From Anthonomus grandis grandis (Eukaryota; Arthropoda; Insecta; Coleoptera; Curculionidae): a stretch of 64,000 bases of DNA. The stretch covers positions 26,167,256 to 26,231,255 of the forward strand of contig NC_065557.1 in the NCBI RefSeq assembly GCF_022605725.1. Reading direction: 5' to 3'. This document shows, one piece after another, positions 46,592-57,101 of the stretch. Numbering within the stretch: the first letter of the stretch is position 1; every line of letters starts with the position of its first letter. The notes under the pieces are model-generated. The model was not told where the DNA came from. It saw only the letters and a list, made by a program, of their open reading frames with translations, and ran no database searches. Position numbers and translations under genes: made by a program.

Positions 46592-47573
46592 GTATTGCAT
46601 ACATATCCTTTGGGAGTTATAGCCGTTTATAATTTTTAACATCTAAATTACTTATTTTGTTTATTATATATTAGTTAGTTTGTTTATTCAATTATTGAAT
46701 TGAGTTGGCAACCATCTAAAATACGTTTAGATATTTATTATAATATATAATAATATTATAATATATTATACAAAAAAGTTTTATTCAAATCCTTCGGGAG
46801 CTTTTTACATTTCTTTAAAATTTTTCATTTCTTAAACACAACTTAAACCGAGTTTGAAGGTATAGAAAAATTATTATTAACTTCTATTATTTTTTAAGTT
46901 ATTGGGGAGTGGCTTACACCCCTTCATTCCCTGAAAAAACATGTATCTCTAAGATATATGTTGTATTTTATTATTTTTTATTTACACACCGAGGTTAAAC
47001 GTGTAACAAAATTATTACTAATTTCTATGATTTTTAAATTATTTGGGGGTGGCTTATAACTCTTCATCTTCTTCATCAAAATTTTTAACGATTGCTTTGA
47101 TTTATTTAATTATTGATTATCTTACAAACACTTATCTTTCATGCTGCAAAAAATTAAATCTACATCCCTTTTCTCTATACGTAATTATAGTTTTTCTTAA
47201 CTTTAGTTTAGAAGTTTACATTTAGATTTATTACATAACGAATTATTTATTTTTAAAATCTGATAAAATAGTGCCTTTTGGGAAAAAGATGCAGGGTACC
47301 TTTTATTCTATTAAATAAACCAAGGATTCTTAAAATTTTTGATTATCAGTGGCGTACTATTTTTTTTAATTAAAAAATTACTCTAATGCCTATCTGATCT
47401 ACACCACTGGCTGAAACTAAAACATTTAATTTTTACATTTAAAGCATCTTTATTAGGTAGCCTTATTGAGAAAATTTGACACCGATATCTTAAACAGTCA
47501 AAAAACTAAAAATTAATTTATTAATTTTTTTAAAAACTTTAACCCCCTGTATTTTGCTTCCGAGGCATTTCCG

Positions 47574-47613
<40 letters not shown>

Positions 47614-48168
47614 GTTTATCGAAAAGAAAATGCCAACTTGTATAAACAAATAATGTCGTCTGGAGAAAGAAATTTAATGCCGTGAATTCGTGGAAATGTG
47701 ATTGTTGATACTTTACACTGCGATAACTCAAGTAAAATACGTGAAATTAAACGTGGAAAAAATGGATAAAATGGAATGGATTTTAATTTGATGATGTAAA
47801 AATTAATAATTGGAAAGGACTGACCTCGATTGGTTGCCGCCAAGAAGTTCCAGCTTTCTCAGAATCCAAGTTCCATTGTTTGTTTCGGTTTCGTTTTTCG
47901 TGTTTTCTTGGTTTATCGGGCTCGAAAAAGGACCATATGTTTAATGCTTATGCTTCGGCCTCCGTGGGCGTCATTAATAAGCCTAGAGCTGCTTTTTTAC
48001 ATTTTTTATTTAACTCATAAATTAACAAATTAAACATAGCGTTTACAACAACACAAAACTTATCGAGAACGAGGAGAGCAGTGAGCCATGGATGGCGGTA
48101 TCGAGACGAACAAATGAACTGTCAGAAGTTCTGCTTGCGCGAAGGCTGAAAAACGCACACGTTTGTCC
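46592..48168. other. Receptor intron 3, between copia and element B
   Basis: AT-rich with a (TA)19 tract. 47,820-48,168 is less A/T-rich and reads like unique sequence, but I see no gene in it. Confidence 0.35.
47575..47612. repeat. (TA)19 microsatellite
   Basis: Nineteen uninterrupted TA units. Confidence 0.95.
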
Positions 48169-48386
48169 AGTTATGGACTCAATAGTGTTAATCCTTATAA
48201 ATATTTTACTTATGTGTTTCCTGTATTATATTTCGCTTTGCATGCTAACTTTAGATTATAAATTAAGTTACACGACGTAGGATAAGTCAATCTTTGTTCT
48301 TTACTTCACGTATTAATGTATTCTTGTTGTAGAAATTAAAAATGGGTTTTTTTTAAAAGACGCTTAAATCAACTCGAAACGTAATT
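48169..48386 (+). repeat. 5' LTR of element B
   Basis: 218 bp, matching 56,884-57,101. Differences include TTTCCTGTATT versus TTTCCATTATT and AACTCG versus AACCCG. Confidence 0.92.
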
Positions 48387-48403
48387 GGTGCAGTCGGTAG
48401 GAT
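48386..48403 (+). other. Primer-binding site of element B
   Basis: TGGTGCAGTCGGTAGGAT starts on the last LTR base, one base different from element A. Confidence 0.7.
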
Positions 48404-48767
48404 CGGTTCAGTTCTATTCGATAACGAACATATCGTGAACGTGAGTTTTAACTCTTTAGAATCGATTCGAACGTAATTTCGCACAAGAACGACGTGATAG
48501 CGAAGACACTGGTTCACCACCGAGGTATAAAAAGGCTGACAACTTACCACTATCGAAGCTGGTAAGTGCCCAATTTTTCCTCAAACCTTTCCCCTAGATT
48601 AAATTGTTTTAATTTTTGAAAATTAACCAATTGTAATTGAATAATTCTACCTATTCAATTTCATTTTATTTTTATTTAGGAATATTCTATTTACAGAATA
48701 TAATTACGTAATGAATAGCATTTGCATTTTATTTTGCTAATTGATTTATTTAATAATCCATAATTTT

Positions 48768-50220
48768 ATGTCAGAAACTAGCGTTGACAATTTAGCAGAA
48801 CAATTTTTCAGAACCCTCAATTTAAGATCGAGAACTATTGAAATACGTAACAATATGCCTAACGCACTCGAAAATATGCCTAACGCTAACGGACAAGTAG
48901 CGGCCGTTAACTACACACTTTTAAAGATGTATGTGGACACAATTTTCCCTTATAATGGTGATCCAACTACACTGAATATATTTATTTCAGCTGCGGAATT
49001 TTATTTGAAACTTATGGTAATCAAGATGACCCTATTTTAAAGAATTATTTAATTAGAACCATAAGAATGAAATTAGTAGATCGCGCCCAAATACTAGTAG
49101 GTAGCCGTATGGAACTAATAACTTGGGAACATATCAAAAATGCATTATTAGATTGTTTTGGCGACAAACGTAACTTAGAATGTTTAGAACAAGATTTATT
49201 CGTAGCTACCCCACACAAATTCGAAAAACCTCTTGACTTGAATTTGCAAAAAGACTTCAAGTTTTGCGTAGCACTCTAGCCCAAAAAATTAATGGTTATT
49301 TAGATAACGAAATGGGCTCTGAAACAAAAGTAATTTATCTAAGACAATATGATTCGGTTTGTTTACGTACTTTTATCAGAGGGTTAAACAACCCTCTTCA
49401 AAGTATAATAAGATTAAAAAACCTCGATTGTATTGAAATGGCAATGACGATGATTAATGAAGAACAGAATTTCCATTACACGCAAAATCTATTTAAACCC
49501 ATGACACCCTTAAACAATAATAATGACACTAATAAACAATTAACCATACAACAGAAAACAAATAATTACCCACCAAGAAATTTTAACACAAATACATCAT
49601 ATTATAATCAAAATCAAAATAACAACAATTATAGAATACCCCAAAATTATTTTAACACACAACTCCAACAACATCATTCTTTTAACAGAAATATGCCGCT
49701 TACAAATAATAATTATGCTGCTAATTATAACAATAATAATTATAATCACACACATAGGTCAATTTTTCCCACTGGCCCAGTACACATACAACCTAGGCAA
49801 CTACCTCAACGTCCCTTGCCTACAAATCAACAAGTCTTTAGCACACCTAGAAATGTGTTCAAACCAACAGGTCAAGTACCCTCAAATAAATCAGAGCCTA
49901 TGTCAACTAGGACAAACTATACAATACCACAAAGGTCAAACCATTTTAGACCTGCACAATCTTTTAACCACCAAGAAATTTTACAAAATTATTTCCAAAT
50001 AAATCATAACGAAGACAATACTTTTAACAGCGAATATGACAACCCCAATTTAAGACAAATACCCCCTGATAATTGTTTTAATCAATAAAATGATTATGAT
50101 TATAGTGTTAATCAATACCCTGTAAATGACGTCTCAGAAAATCAGTGTATCGATCAGAATGATTATGCCGATAATCAAGACATTTTTTGCTTAGACAGCC
50201 CACCGACGAATTCAAAATAA
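48768..50220 (+). pseudogene. gag of element B (two frameshifts, one stop)
   Basis: Starts MSETSVDNLAEQFF at the ATG 48,768. Frame changes occur near 49,010-49,040 and near 49,265; a TAA lies at 50,086-50,088. The middle part (LVDRAQILVGSRMELITWEH) is helical Gag; the C-terminal third is extremely N/Q-rich with proline blocks (RQLPQRPLPTNQQVF), as in element A. No zinc knuckle. Confidence 0.82.
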
Positions 50221-51119
50221 CGATAGATTTAAATAACCAAGAATTTTATAACAGATTACCATATGTAATAATTCAACAACCCCCTATGAAATTATTAATC
50301 GACACAGGATGTTATCCATCCATGATAAGACCATCTATTGCCGAAAAATATTTCCCTGAAACGATTTTTCAATGTTCATCTCATTTAAAAACAAGCGTAG
50401 GTGAAAAGGAACTTTTATACAAAGCTAATATACCCGCATTTAAAGAATTTAAAACTAATTCCAATATAGAATTTATTTTATTTAATTTCCATAATTTTTA
50501 CGACGGAATTATAGGCCTTCGTGAATTAACAAATTTCAGTCTTAATATTGACCTAGTAAACCAGATGCTGATAAACTCAAAAATACCGAACGTAACAATT
50601 CCATTTTACTACAGAGAACCCGATACAACCTTTAAATTAACAGTAAATGCCCATGAAGTAATAAGTGCAAAAGTACCCGTAGCAACACGATATACATGTG
50701 ACGTAATAATACCTGAAGGTACTATAGATAAGCTATACGTGCCCGAAACTCTATGCACAGTAAAAGACGGTTTTGCTCGTGTAGACATTTTTAACAATAC
50801 AAACGAAAATATCACTGTTGACCTAATTAAACCCATAGATTGTTATCTTTTACCGGAAAATGAAAAAGAAAACTATCATTTCTTTCATATTGATAATATA
50901 ATAAATGAAAATTATATATGTAAAAAAAATAAATACCCAAATAATTTTGACAGAAATAAACCCGATATAACTAATTTAATAAGACACGAACATCTAAATA
51001 ATGAAGAAAAAAATCGACTTTTTAAATTGATCAAAGAATTTTCCGATATATTCCACGATGAAAACGAAAAATTAAGTTTTACTAATAAAATGAAGCATGA
51101 AACTTCCTATACATACTAA
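50187..51119 (+). pseudogene. Protease and linker of element B pol
   Basis: Starts in the -1 frame relative to gag, overlapping it by about 30 bases. Protease active site KLLIDTGCYPSMIRP (about 50,290-50,335). The linker ends with FHDENEKLSFTNKMKHE, matching element A. A TAA at 51,117-51,119 breaks it from RT. Confidence 0.82.
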
Positions 51120-52255
51120 ATTTATCGATATCCATTTATACACAAAGAAGAAGTTCAAAGACAGATTAACAAAATGCTTAATGATGGAATAATTAGACCA
51201 AGCTCAAGCCCGTGGAGCAGTCCTATATGGATAGTCAGCAAAAAAACCAGACGCAAGTGGCAAGCAAAAATGGCGTATAGTAAATGACTACAGAGGCGTA
51301 AATGCGAAAACTATCGATGATAGATACCCTCTACTAAATATTAACGACATACTAGATAAACTAGGACGCTGCATGTATTTTTCAACTATTGACCTCTCAT
51401 CTGGATTCCATCAAATCGAAATGGCGCCAAATTCAATAGAAAAAACAGCATTCACCATCGAGAATGGACACTATGAATATGTTAGGATGCCATTCGGACT
51501 TACAAACGCACCAGCTACGTTCCAACGTATAATGGATGACATATTAAGATACTTACAAGACAAGCTATGTCTCGTATACATGGATGATATTATCGTATTT
51601 TCAGCCAGCTTAGAAGAACACGTTAAAAATCTGAAACTAGTCTTTCAAAAATTAAGAAACGCCAAATTAAAAATTCAGATAGATAAGTCAGAATTTTTGC
51701 GCAAGGAAGTCGAATTTTTAGGACACGTAATCACTAAAGAAAGTGTCAAACCTAACCCAAGAAAAATCGAGGCGATTCTAAAATTTCCTATACCAAAAAC
51801 CCCGAAACAAATTAAATCATTCTTAGGACTTTTGGGGTACTATAGACAATTTATAGATGGATTTGCTAAGATCACCAAACCATTTACCAAATGCCTTAAA
51901 AAAGGAGCTACAATTAAACATACCCCCGAATTTATTAAAGCCTTTTGAAATACGTAAAAATCTCTTATGCAATGACCCCATACTACGATACCCCGACTTT
52001 GAAAAGCCGTTTATTTTGACAACCGATGCTTCGAACATAGCAATTGGCGCAGTATTAAGTCAAGGAAAGATAGGCCAAGACTTACCAATAGCATACGCAT
52101 CACGGACCTTAAACCAAGCGGAATGCAATTATTCAACAATAGAGAAGGAACTATTGGCCATCGTTTGGGCAACGAAACATTTTAAACCCTACCTATTTGG
52201 AAGAAAATTTGTAATAATAACAGACCATAAACCGTTACAATATCTTTTCAACTAA
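51120..52255 (+). pseudogene. Reverse transcriptase and partial RNase H of element B
   Basis: The RT start reads on in the same frame after the stop, shifts in an A-run near 51,240, then is open 51,373-51,948: FSTIDLSSGFHQIEM, RMPFGLTNAPATFQRIM, catalytic YMDD (51,577-51,588), FLGLLGYYRQF. RNase H is in the next frame (51,857-52,255) with TTDASNIAIGAVLSQ, STIEKELLAIVWATKHF and IITDHKPLQYLF, where the Crypton insertion cuts it. Confidence 0.87.
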
Positions 52256-52399
52256 GGAAATGTTATTTCCATACAGTAAACTTTAGAACATAAATGCGAA
52301 CAGGCTTTTTCCTAAACAATTTTATTTTTAAAACTTTCAGCACAAACAAGGTTAACATTATATTTTAAAATTATTACTTATTATTTGTTATATTTACTG

Positions 52400-53135
52400 T
52401 TATTTGACAATTAGTACAAGTATTGAAAACTGGAAGAACTTGGGAACTAATAGCATTATTTTGTTGAATATTTTCCAAACTAATAATTTTATTTGTATGA
52501 CAATAACTATTACTATAAATGATCTTGATGTATTGGTTTTTGAATCCGGTATGGTAACTAAAAGTTTAGATAGTAGGTCTTGTATATCTTGTACAGTCAT
52601 TTTAACCAGCTCGTCCATTCTGCAAGCTCCGGAAATTCCAAATATTACAGCTACCTACAACAATAAATAAGCATGTAAAGAATCCAAATATAATTTGAAG
52701 TTTTGTAAGTTACCTTAATCATTAAATATTCCTTGTCTGGAGCTTCCTGAATAAATTTGTTTATTTCTTCTTTAGTTAAAATCTTGGATTTTTTTGGCTT
52801 ATAGGCATGTGCTTGTTGTTTCAGGAATGCCCGAAGTTTTGAATTATCAGATATATCCACATCATCTCTAATTGCAAGGGTTGCCTTCAACATTGACAAT
52901 TGGCCCATAAAGTTGAAGAATTCATCTTGGAACCAAGCTCCAAGAAGTATGCCATTACAACATTTTCCGAGAAAGAAGTTACATTTTTATTCGTACGGTA
53001 GTCCATGAAGCGGTTGTATGCATAGTTATACTTATTTCTAGATTTTATTGGTAACAATTCCAATGATGCAGCATTCATTGCCTTCGTGAGTTCTGGGAGG
53101 GTTTCAGAAATGGAACAGTCATCATCACTCATCAT
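52400..53135 (-). pseudogene. Tyrosine recombinase of Crypton copy 1 (catalytic half deleted)
   Basis: MMSDDDCSISETLPE from 53,135, then KSRNKYNYAYNRFMDYRTNK (SAM-like core-binding domain), and after a frameshift near 52,905 LSMLKATLAIRDDVD and KPKKSKILTKEEINKFIQEA. The intron at 52,655-52,713 joins YLMIK to VAVIFGISGACRMDEL, which has the family's first catalytic arginine. MTVQDIQDLLSKLLVTIPDS follows, then the deletion. The H-x-x-R box and nucleophilic tyrosine are absent. Confidence 0.75.
52655..52713 (-). other. 59-nt intron in Crypton copy 1
   Basis: Minus strand: donor AAG then GTAACT, acceptor TTGTTGTAG then GTAGCTG. Splicing restores the conserved frame; unspliced reading ends in stops. 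The same 59-nt intron is in copy 2. Confidence 0.7.
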
Positions 53136-53360
53136 TTTACACGTTACTTTGGCTTTTTAAAACGTTAAAAAATCAACACTTTGGAAAGACGCCACAAATA
53201 AACTTTTCACTCGTCAAGTTTGACAATTTAAAATTATGTACTTCGTTTCCGTAGTTACAAAACAATGTTTCATGGCTTCTTTTATTTAAGGGAAAAATAA
53301 TTATGTTGATTTAAAATTTTTAACATGATTAGTAATAATTTACCGTAATTTTAATGATTC

Positions 53361-53522
53361 CCGATTTTCGGAAAAATAGTATGTAGACCTCGTAGGAAAA
53401 GCCACATTCCCCGACTCCGTATTGCCAGTCTCGGCTTGCGCCTCGACTGGCAATTTTTACGATCGCCCGGGAATGTTAAGCTTTTCCTACTAGGTATACA
53501 ATATACTATTTCCGAAAATCGA
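53361..53522. repeat. 160-bp imperfect inverted repeat, Crypton copy 1
   Basis: Outer arms CCGATTTTCGGAAA and TTTCCGAAAATCG; middle arms GTAGGAAAAG and CTTTTCCTAC; inner arms ATTGCCAGTC (53,421) and GACTGGCAAT (53,445) around a GGC-TTGC-GCC tip. A shortened copy is at 55,137-55,286. Confidence 0.85.
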
Positions 53523-53759
53523 TAAGAAATAATACCATTTTTGACAACATATTTGAAAGAAAAAGTCAATATTTCCTCCAACTTGATTGTTGCCTGGCAA
53601 GCGAAAATAACAGTAAGGAAATATTCATTTCTGTACTGTAAGGAAATGTTATTTCCATACAGTAAACTTTAGAACATAAATGCGAACAGGTTTTTTCCTA
53701 AACAATTTTATTTTTAAAACTTTCAGCACAAACAAGGTTAACATTATATTTTAAAATTA

Positions 53760-54912
53760 TTACTTATTATTTGTTATATTTACTGTTATTTGACAATTAG
53801 TACAAGTATTGAAAACTGAAAGAACTTGGGAACTAATAGTATTATTTTGTTGAATATTTTCCAAGCTAATAATTTTATTTGTATGACAATAACTAATATT
53901 GGGCGTTACTGCAGTATTAGAAATATTAGAATTACTTTCTTGATTTTTTTCTGCTGTGAAAATTTTATTTGCCACTTCTTCCTTATTAGTAAGAGACTCT
54001 TCTATATATCCTTCAGCGACGTTTGTTGATTTCCATCTACCCAGTCTCTTTAAACTAGTAATATCTCCACCAGAATCAACAAGCATTGTGGCAGAAGACC
54101 GACGAAAACAGTGGCCGGTATATTCTTTCAAGTTTGGTAAATTCAAATAACTGGTCACTATTTTAGGCATGTTTCTAAATTGGTAAATTCCTACTACTTG
54201 TCTACAACCTCTTTCATTTTGGTACTTAAAAAAAAAAGAGTGGTATTGATGTCTCTTGGTCTTAAAGAGACATACTTGCGGTATAGATTTAAGTACATTT
54301 CGTTTACTATAAATGATCTTAATGTATTGGTTTTGGAATCCGGTATGGTAACTAAAAGTTTATATAGTAGGTCTTGTATGTCTTGTACAGTCATTTTAAC
54401 CAGCTCCTACAATATTACAGCTACCTACAACAATAAATAAGCATGTAAAGAATCCAAATATAATTTGAAGTTTTGTAAGTTACCTTAATCATTAAATATT
54501 CCTTATCTGGAGCTTCCTGAATAAATTTGTTTATTTCTTCTTTAGTTAAAATCTTGGATTTTTTTGGCTTAAAGGCATGTGCTTGCCGTTTCAGGAATGC
54601 CCGAAGTTTTGAATATTTAGATATATCCACATCATGTCTAATTGCAAGGGTTGCCTTCAGCATTGAATAATTGGCCCATAAAGTTAAAGATTTCATATTG
54701 GAACCAAGCTCCAAGAAGTATGCCATTACAACATTTTTCGAGAAAGAAGTTACATTTTTATTCGTACGGTAGTCCATGAAGCGGTTGTATGCATAGTTAT
54801 ACTTATTTCTAGATTTTACTGGTAACAATTGCAATGATGCAGCATTCACTGCCTCCGTGAGTTCTAGGGGGGGGGGGGTTCCAGAAATGAAACAGTCATC
54901 ATCACTCATCAT
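53760..54912 (-). pseudogene. Tyrosine recombinase of Crypton copy 2 (first arginine block deleted)
   Basis: The N-terminal half is open (54,912 to about 54,484: KSRNKYNYAYNRFMDYRTNK; LWANYSMLKATLAIRHDVD; TKEEINKFIQEAPDKEYLMI), then an intron (54,425-54,483). Next comes a deletion that removes GISGACRMDE, then MTVQDIQDLLYK and SLRPRDI. A frameshift in a T-run near 54,230 leads to the catalytic end (53,760-54,170: YTGHCFRRSSATMLVDSGGD, LKRLGRWKST, VAEGYIEES) with H-x-x-R, tryptophan and nucleophilic tyrosine. The family is known as RT-less Crypton-type recombinases in animals; assignment is from motif order. Confidence 0.78.
54425..54483 (-). other. 59-nt intron in Crypton copy 2
   Basis: Same splice signals, length and position as in copy 1. 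The segment directly after the acceptor is damaged by the deletion. Confidence 0.65.
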
Positions 54913-55136
54913 TTATACGTTACTTTGGCTTTTTAAAACGTTAAAAAATCAACACTTTGGGAAGACGCCACAAATAAACTTTTCACTTGTCAAGTTTGAC
55001 AATTTAAAATTATGTACTTCGTTTCCGTAGTTACGAAACAATGTTTCATGGCTTCATTTATTTAAGGGAAAAATAATAATGTTGATTTAAAATTTTTAAC
55101 TTGATTAGTAATATTTTACCGTAATTTTAATGAATC

Positions 55137-55286
55137 CCGATTTTCGGAAAAATAGTATGCAGACCTCGTAGGAAAAGCCACATTCCCGGACTCCGTATTG
55201 CCAGTCTCGGCTTGCGCCTCGACTGGCAATTTTTACGATCGCCCAGGAATGTTAAGCTTTTCCTACTAGGTATACAATATACTATT
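55137..55286. repeat. Inverted repeat, Crypton copy 2 (cut at right end)
   Basis: Same sequence as 53,361-53,510 with few changes. It stops at ATACTATT, where element B env sequence resumes. Confidence 0.8.
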
Positions 55287-56878
55287 CATTCACTATATAG
55301 AAATAAAACCATTGCTTTTACAATTAGAAAATATAGAAAACGCTTATAAAACTTTAACCGCTTCTTGCAATGACACTAATGTAATTCACACTTTAATTAT
55401 GCATCATATGAATACTGTTAATATGCTTTCGCATGCAAAATATTTTATAGATGAGATTAAAGTTAAGCTTAATAATATTTAACCACATAATTTAAGACAT
55501 AAAAGAGGATTAATAAATTTTGTAGGAAAAGCATCTAAATGGCTTTCTGGTACACTTGACTCTGAAGACGGAGAAAAATACGAAAAAGCAATAAATTCTT
55601 TACGCAACTCCCAGAACTCTTTTAGACAAGAGTTAAACTTACAAATGTCATTAACTAAGGATTTAATAAATAACTATAATACCACAATATTCGTATTAAA
55701 TAAAAATCAAAATTCATTAAAGGCGCACGTTCGACTTTTTGAAAAACATCTAAATAAAACAATTGCCGACATTTCAGTATTTATGAAACTTCAAAATACA
55801 ATAAATCAACTTATAGTAATTTTAATTAATTTTATTTTAATTAGATAAAAAAGTTTTATCACATTCCTGGATAATCTGGAAGATGCTATTATGTTTGCTA
55901 AGCTAAATACATTACACAGCACTATAATATCAGCTTCTCAACTAGAACAAATATTTTTAAATCTTACTACCCTTTATGGTGAAGATAAAGTTTTAATGTA
56001 ATAATCAGTTAGCGGGACTACGGGGAGTTAGTTTTTCAAATGACAAAATAATATTTGCCATTCACTTTCCAACATTCATAAAAGAAAAAATTGTACTTTT
56101 TCACTTGTTCAGTATTCATGTTAACCGAACCATATTTATACCCAAACTCCCTTTCCTTTTATCCGGCACTTACTTGCACCAGTATCAAGAAGATGTCTGC
56201 CCTATGATAGAAAAAGTATATGTTCGCCAGAACGCCTTAAGCCCTCCAGAACAGGATTGTGCTACATCCCTCATTAGATGAGCTGAGAACTTCCCGTGTA
56301 AACTACTAACTGTTAATGTAACTACCCCTATTGTGCGTCAAGTAAACGAATTTATAATAGTTATTCCTACCGATGTTAAAGTTAAAATTCAAAAGTTGTG
56401 CCAAATTAATCAACTCTTCTTCGTCGAGAGCCCCAGTATATTTGAGATACCTTTTAAATGTGGTATCGAAGTACCACCTTTTTGAATCAAGAAGAAATCC
56501 TGGAAAGCACCCCTTTCCAATTGCCTGCAATATATTTTATCAATTCAATAGAATTCCAGTTACCACGGGACACTATTCAACTCGACTCGATCGATTTTAA
56601 CCAAATTCGATCCCTTCAAGATCAAGCCAAGATCCTGAAAAATATTCCTAAAGAAGAAGACGATATTCACTCCGTAGCCTGGAGCTTAGCTACAACCATT
56701 GGGATGATACTTATCATAGTTACCATAGCTTTTACAGTAAATGAGCTATTTTTCAAGAAGAAACCAACTGAAGACTTAGAACTTACAGAACGAACAGAAA
56801 ATAGAAGACACCCCTGAAGAAGAATCTACCCCGGGAACTTCAGAAAACAAAGCTTCCCTATTGTTTTCCTCTTAGGTG
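55287..56878 (+). pseudogene. env remnant of element B (broken)
   Basis: Errantivirus env with its beginning deleted. Seen: a helical N-terminal fragment, a stop near 55,482, a basic cleavage-like motif R-H-K-R followed by GLIN (55,495-55,518), and a coiled-coil-like stretch (55,520-55,850) ending in a stop. A cysteine-containing part in several frames follows, then a C-terminal frame (56,458-56,817) with one hydrophobic membrane segment near 56,690-56,750 and a charged tail. Not a functional protein; described only. Confidence 0.8.
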
Positions 56879-56883
56879 GGAGG
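56874..56883 (+). other. Polypurine tract of element B
   Basis: AGGTGGGAGG directly before the 3' LTR. Confidence 0.75.
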
Positions 56884-57101
56884 AGTTATGGACTCAATAG
56901 TGTTAATCCTTATAAATATTTTACTTATGTGTTTCCATTATTATATTTCGCTTTGCATGCTAACTTTAGATTATAAATTAAGTTACACGACGTAGGATAA
57001 GTCAATCTTTGTTCTTTACTTCACGTATTAATGTATTCTTGTTGTAGAAATTAAAATTGGGTTTTTTTTTAAAGACGCTTAAATCAACCCGAAACGTAAT
57101 T
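56884..57101 (+). repeat. 3' LTR of element B
   Basis: 218 bp, followed by the GTCC duplication. Confidence 0.92.

Larger units (their letters stand above)
52253..53638 (-). mobile_element. Crypton-like element, copy 1
   Basis: 1,386 bp, gene on the minus strand. Left end AAGGAAAT-GTT-ATTTCC. It carries the N-terminal half of a tyrosine recombinase, a 59-nt intron, then a short catalytic stretch with the first arginine block (GISGACRMDEL). A large deletion after SFIV removes the H-x-x-R and tyrosine region; only the C-terminal tail (LVWKIFNKIM in a shifted frame) remains. At its right end lies a 160-bp long inverted repeat and a terminal palindrome at 53,611-53,638. Confidence 0.75.
53639..55286 (-). 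mobile_element. Crypton-like element, copy 2
   Basis: 1,648 bp, same orientation as copy 1 and joined to it head-to-tail. It keeps the H-x-x-R...Y half of the recombinase that copy 1 lost. It has lost the first-arginine block that copy 1 keeps, and the last 115 or so bases of the right end beyond the inverted repeat. A run of 12 G lies in its N-terminal coding region (about 54,867-54,878). Confidence 0.75.
48169..57101 (+). mobile_element. Ty3/gypsy errantivirus-like element B, degenerate, with nested Cryptons
   Basis: 8.9 kb including a 3.0-kb insertion. Two 218-bp LTRs (AGTTATGG...ACGTAATT), a 4-bp duplication GTCC (48,165-48,168 and 57,102-57,105), a primer site and a purine tract. gag and the first half of pol are present with frameshifts. 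The end of RNase H, all of integrase and the env start are missing, replaced by two Crypton-like elements. The env remainder resumes at 55,287. LTRs differ at only a few positions. Confidence 0.92.

Noticed and set aside
52887..53135. Crypton copy 1 as an independent small gene
   Set aside because: It is the N-terminal part of a recombinase, cut by a frameshift and followed by the intron and deletion.
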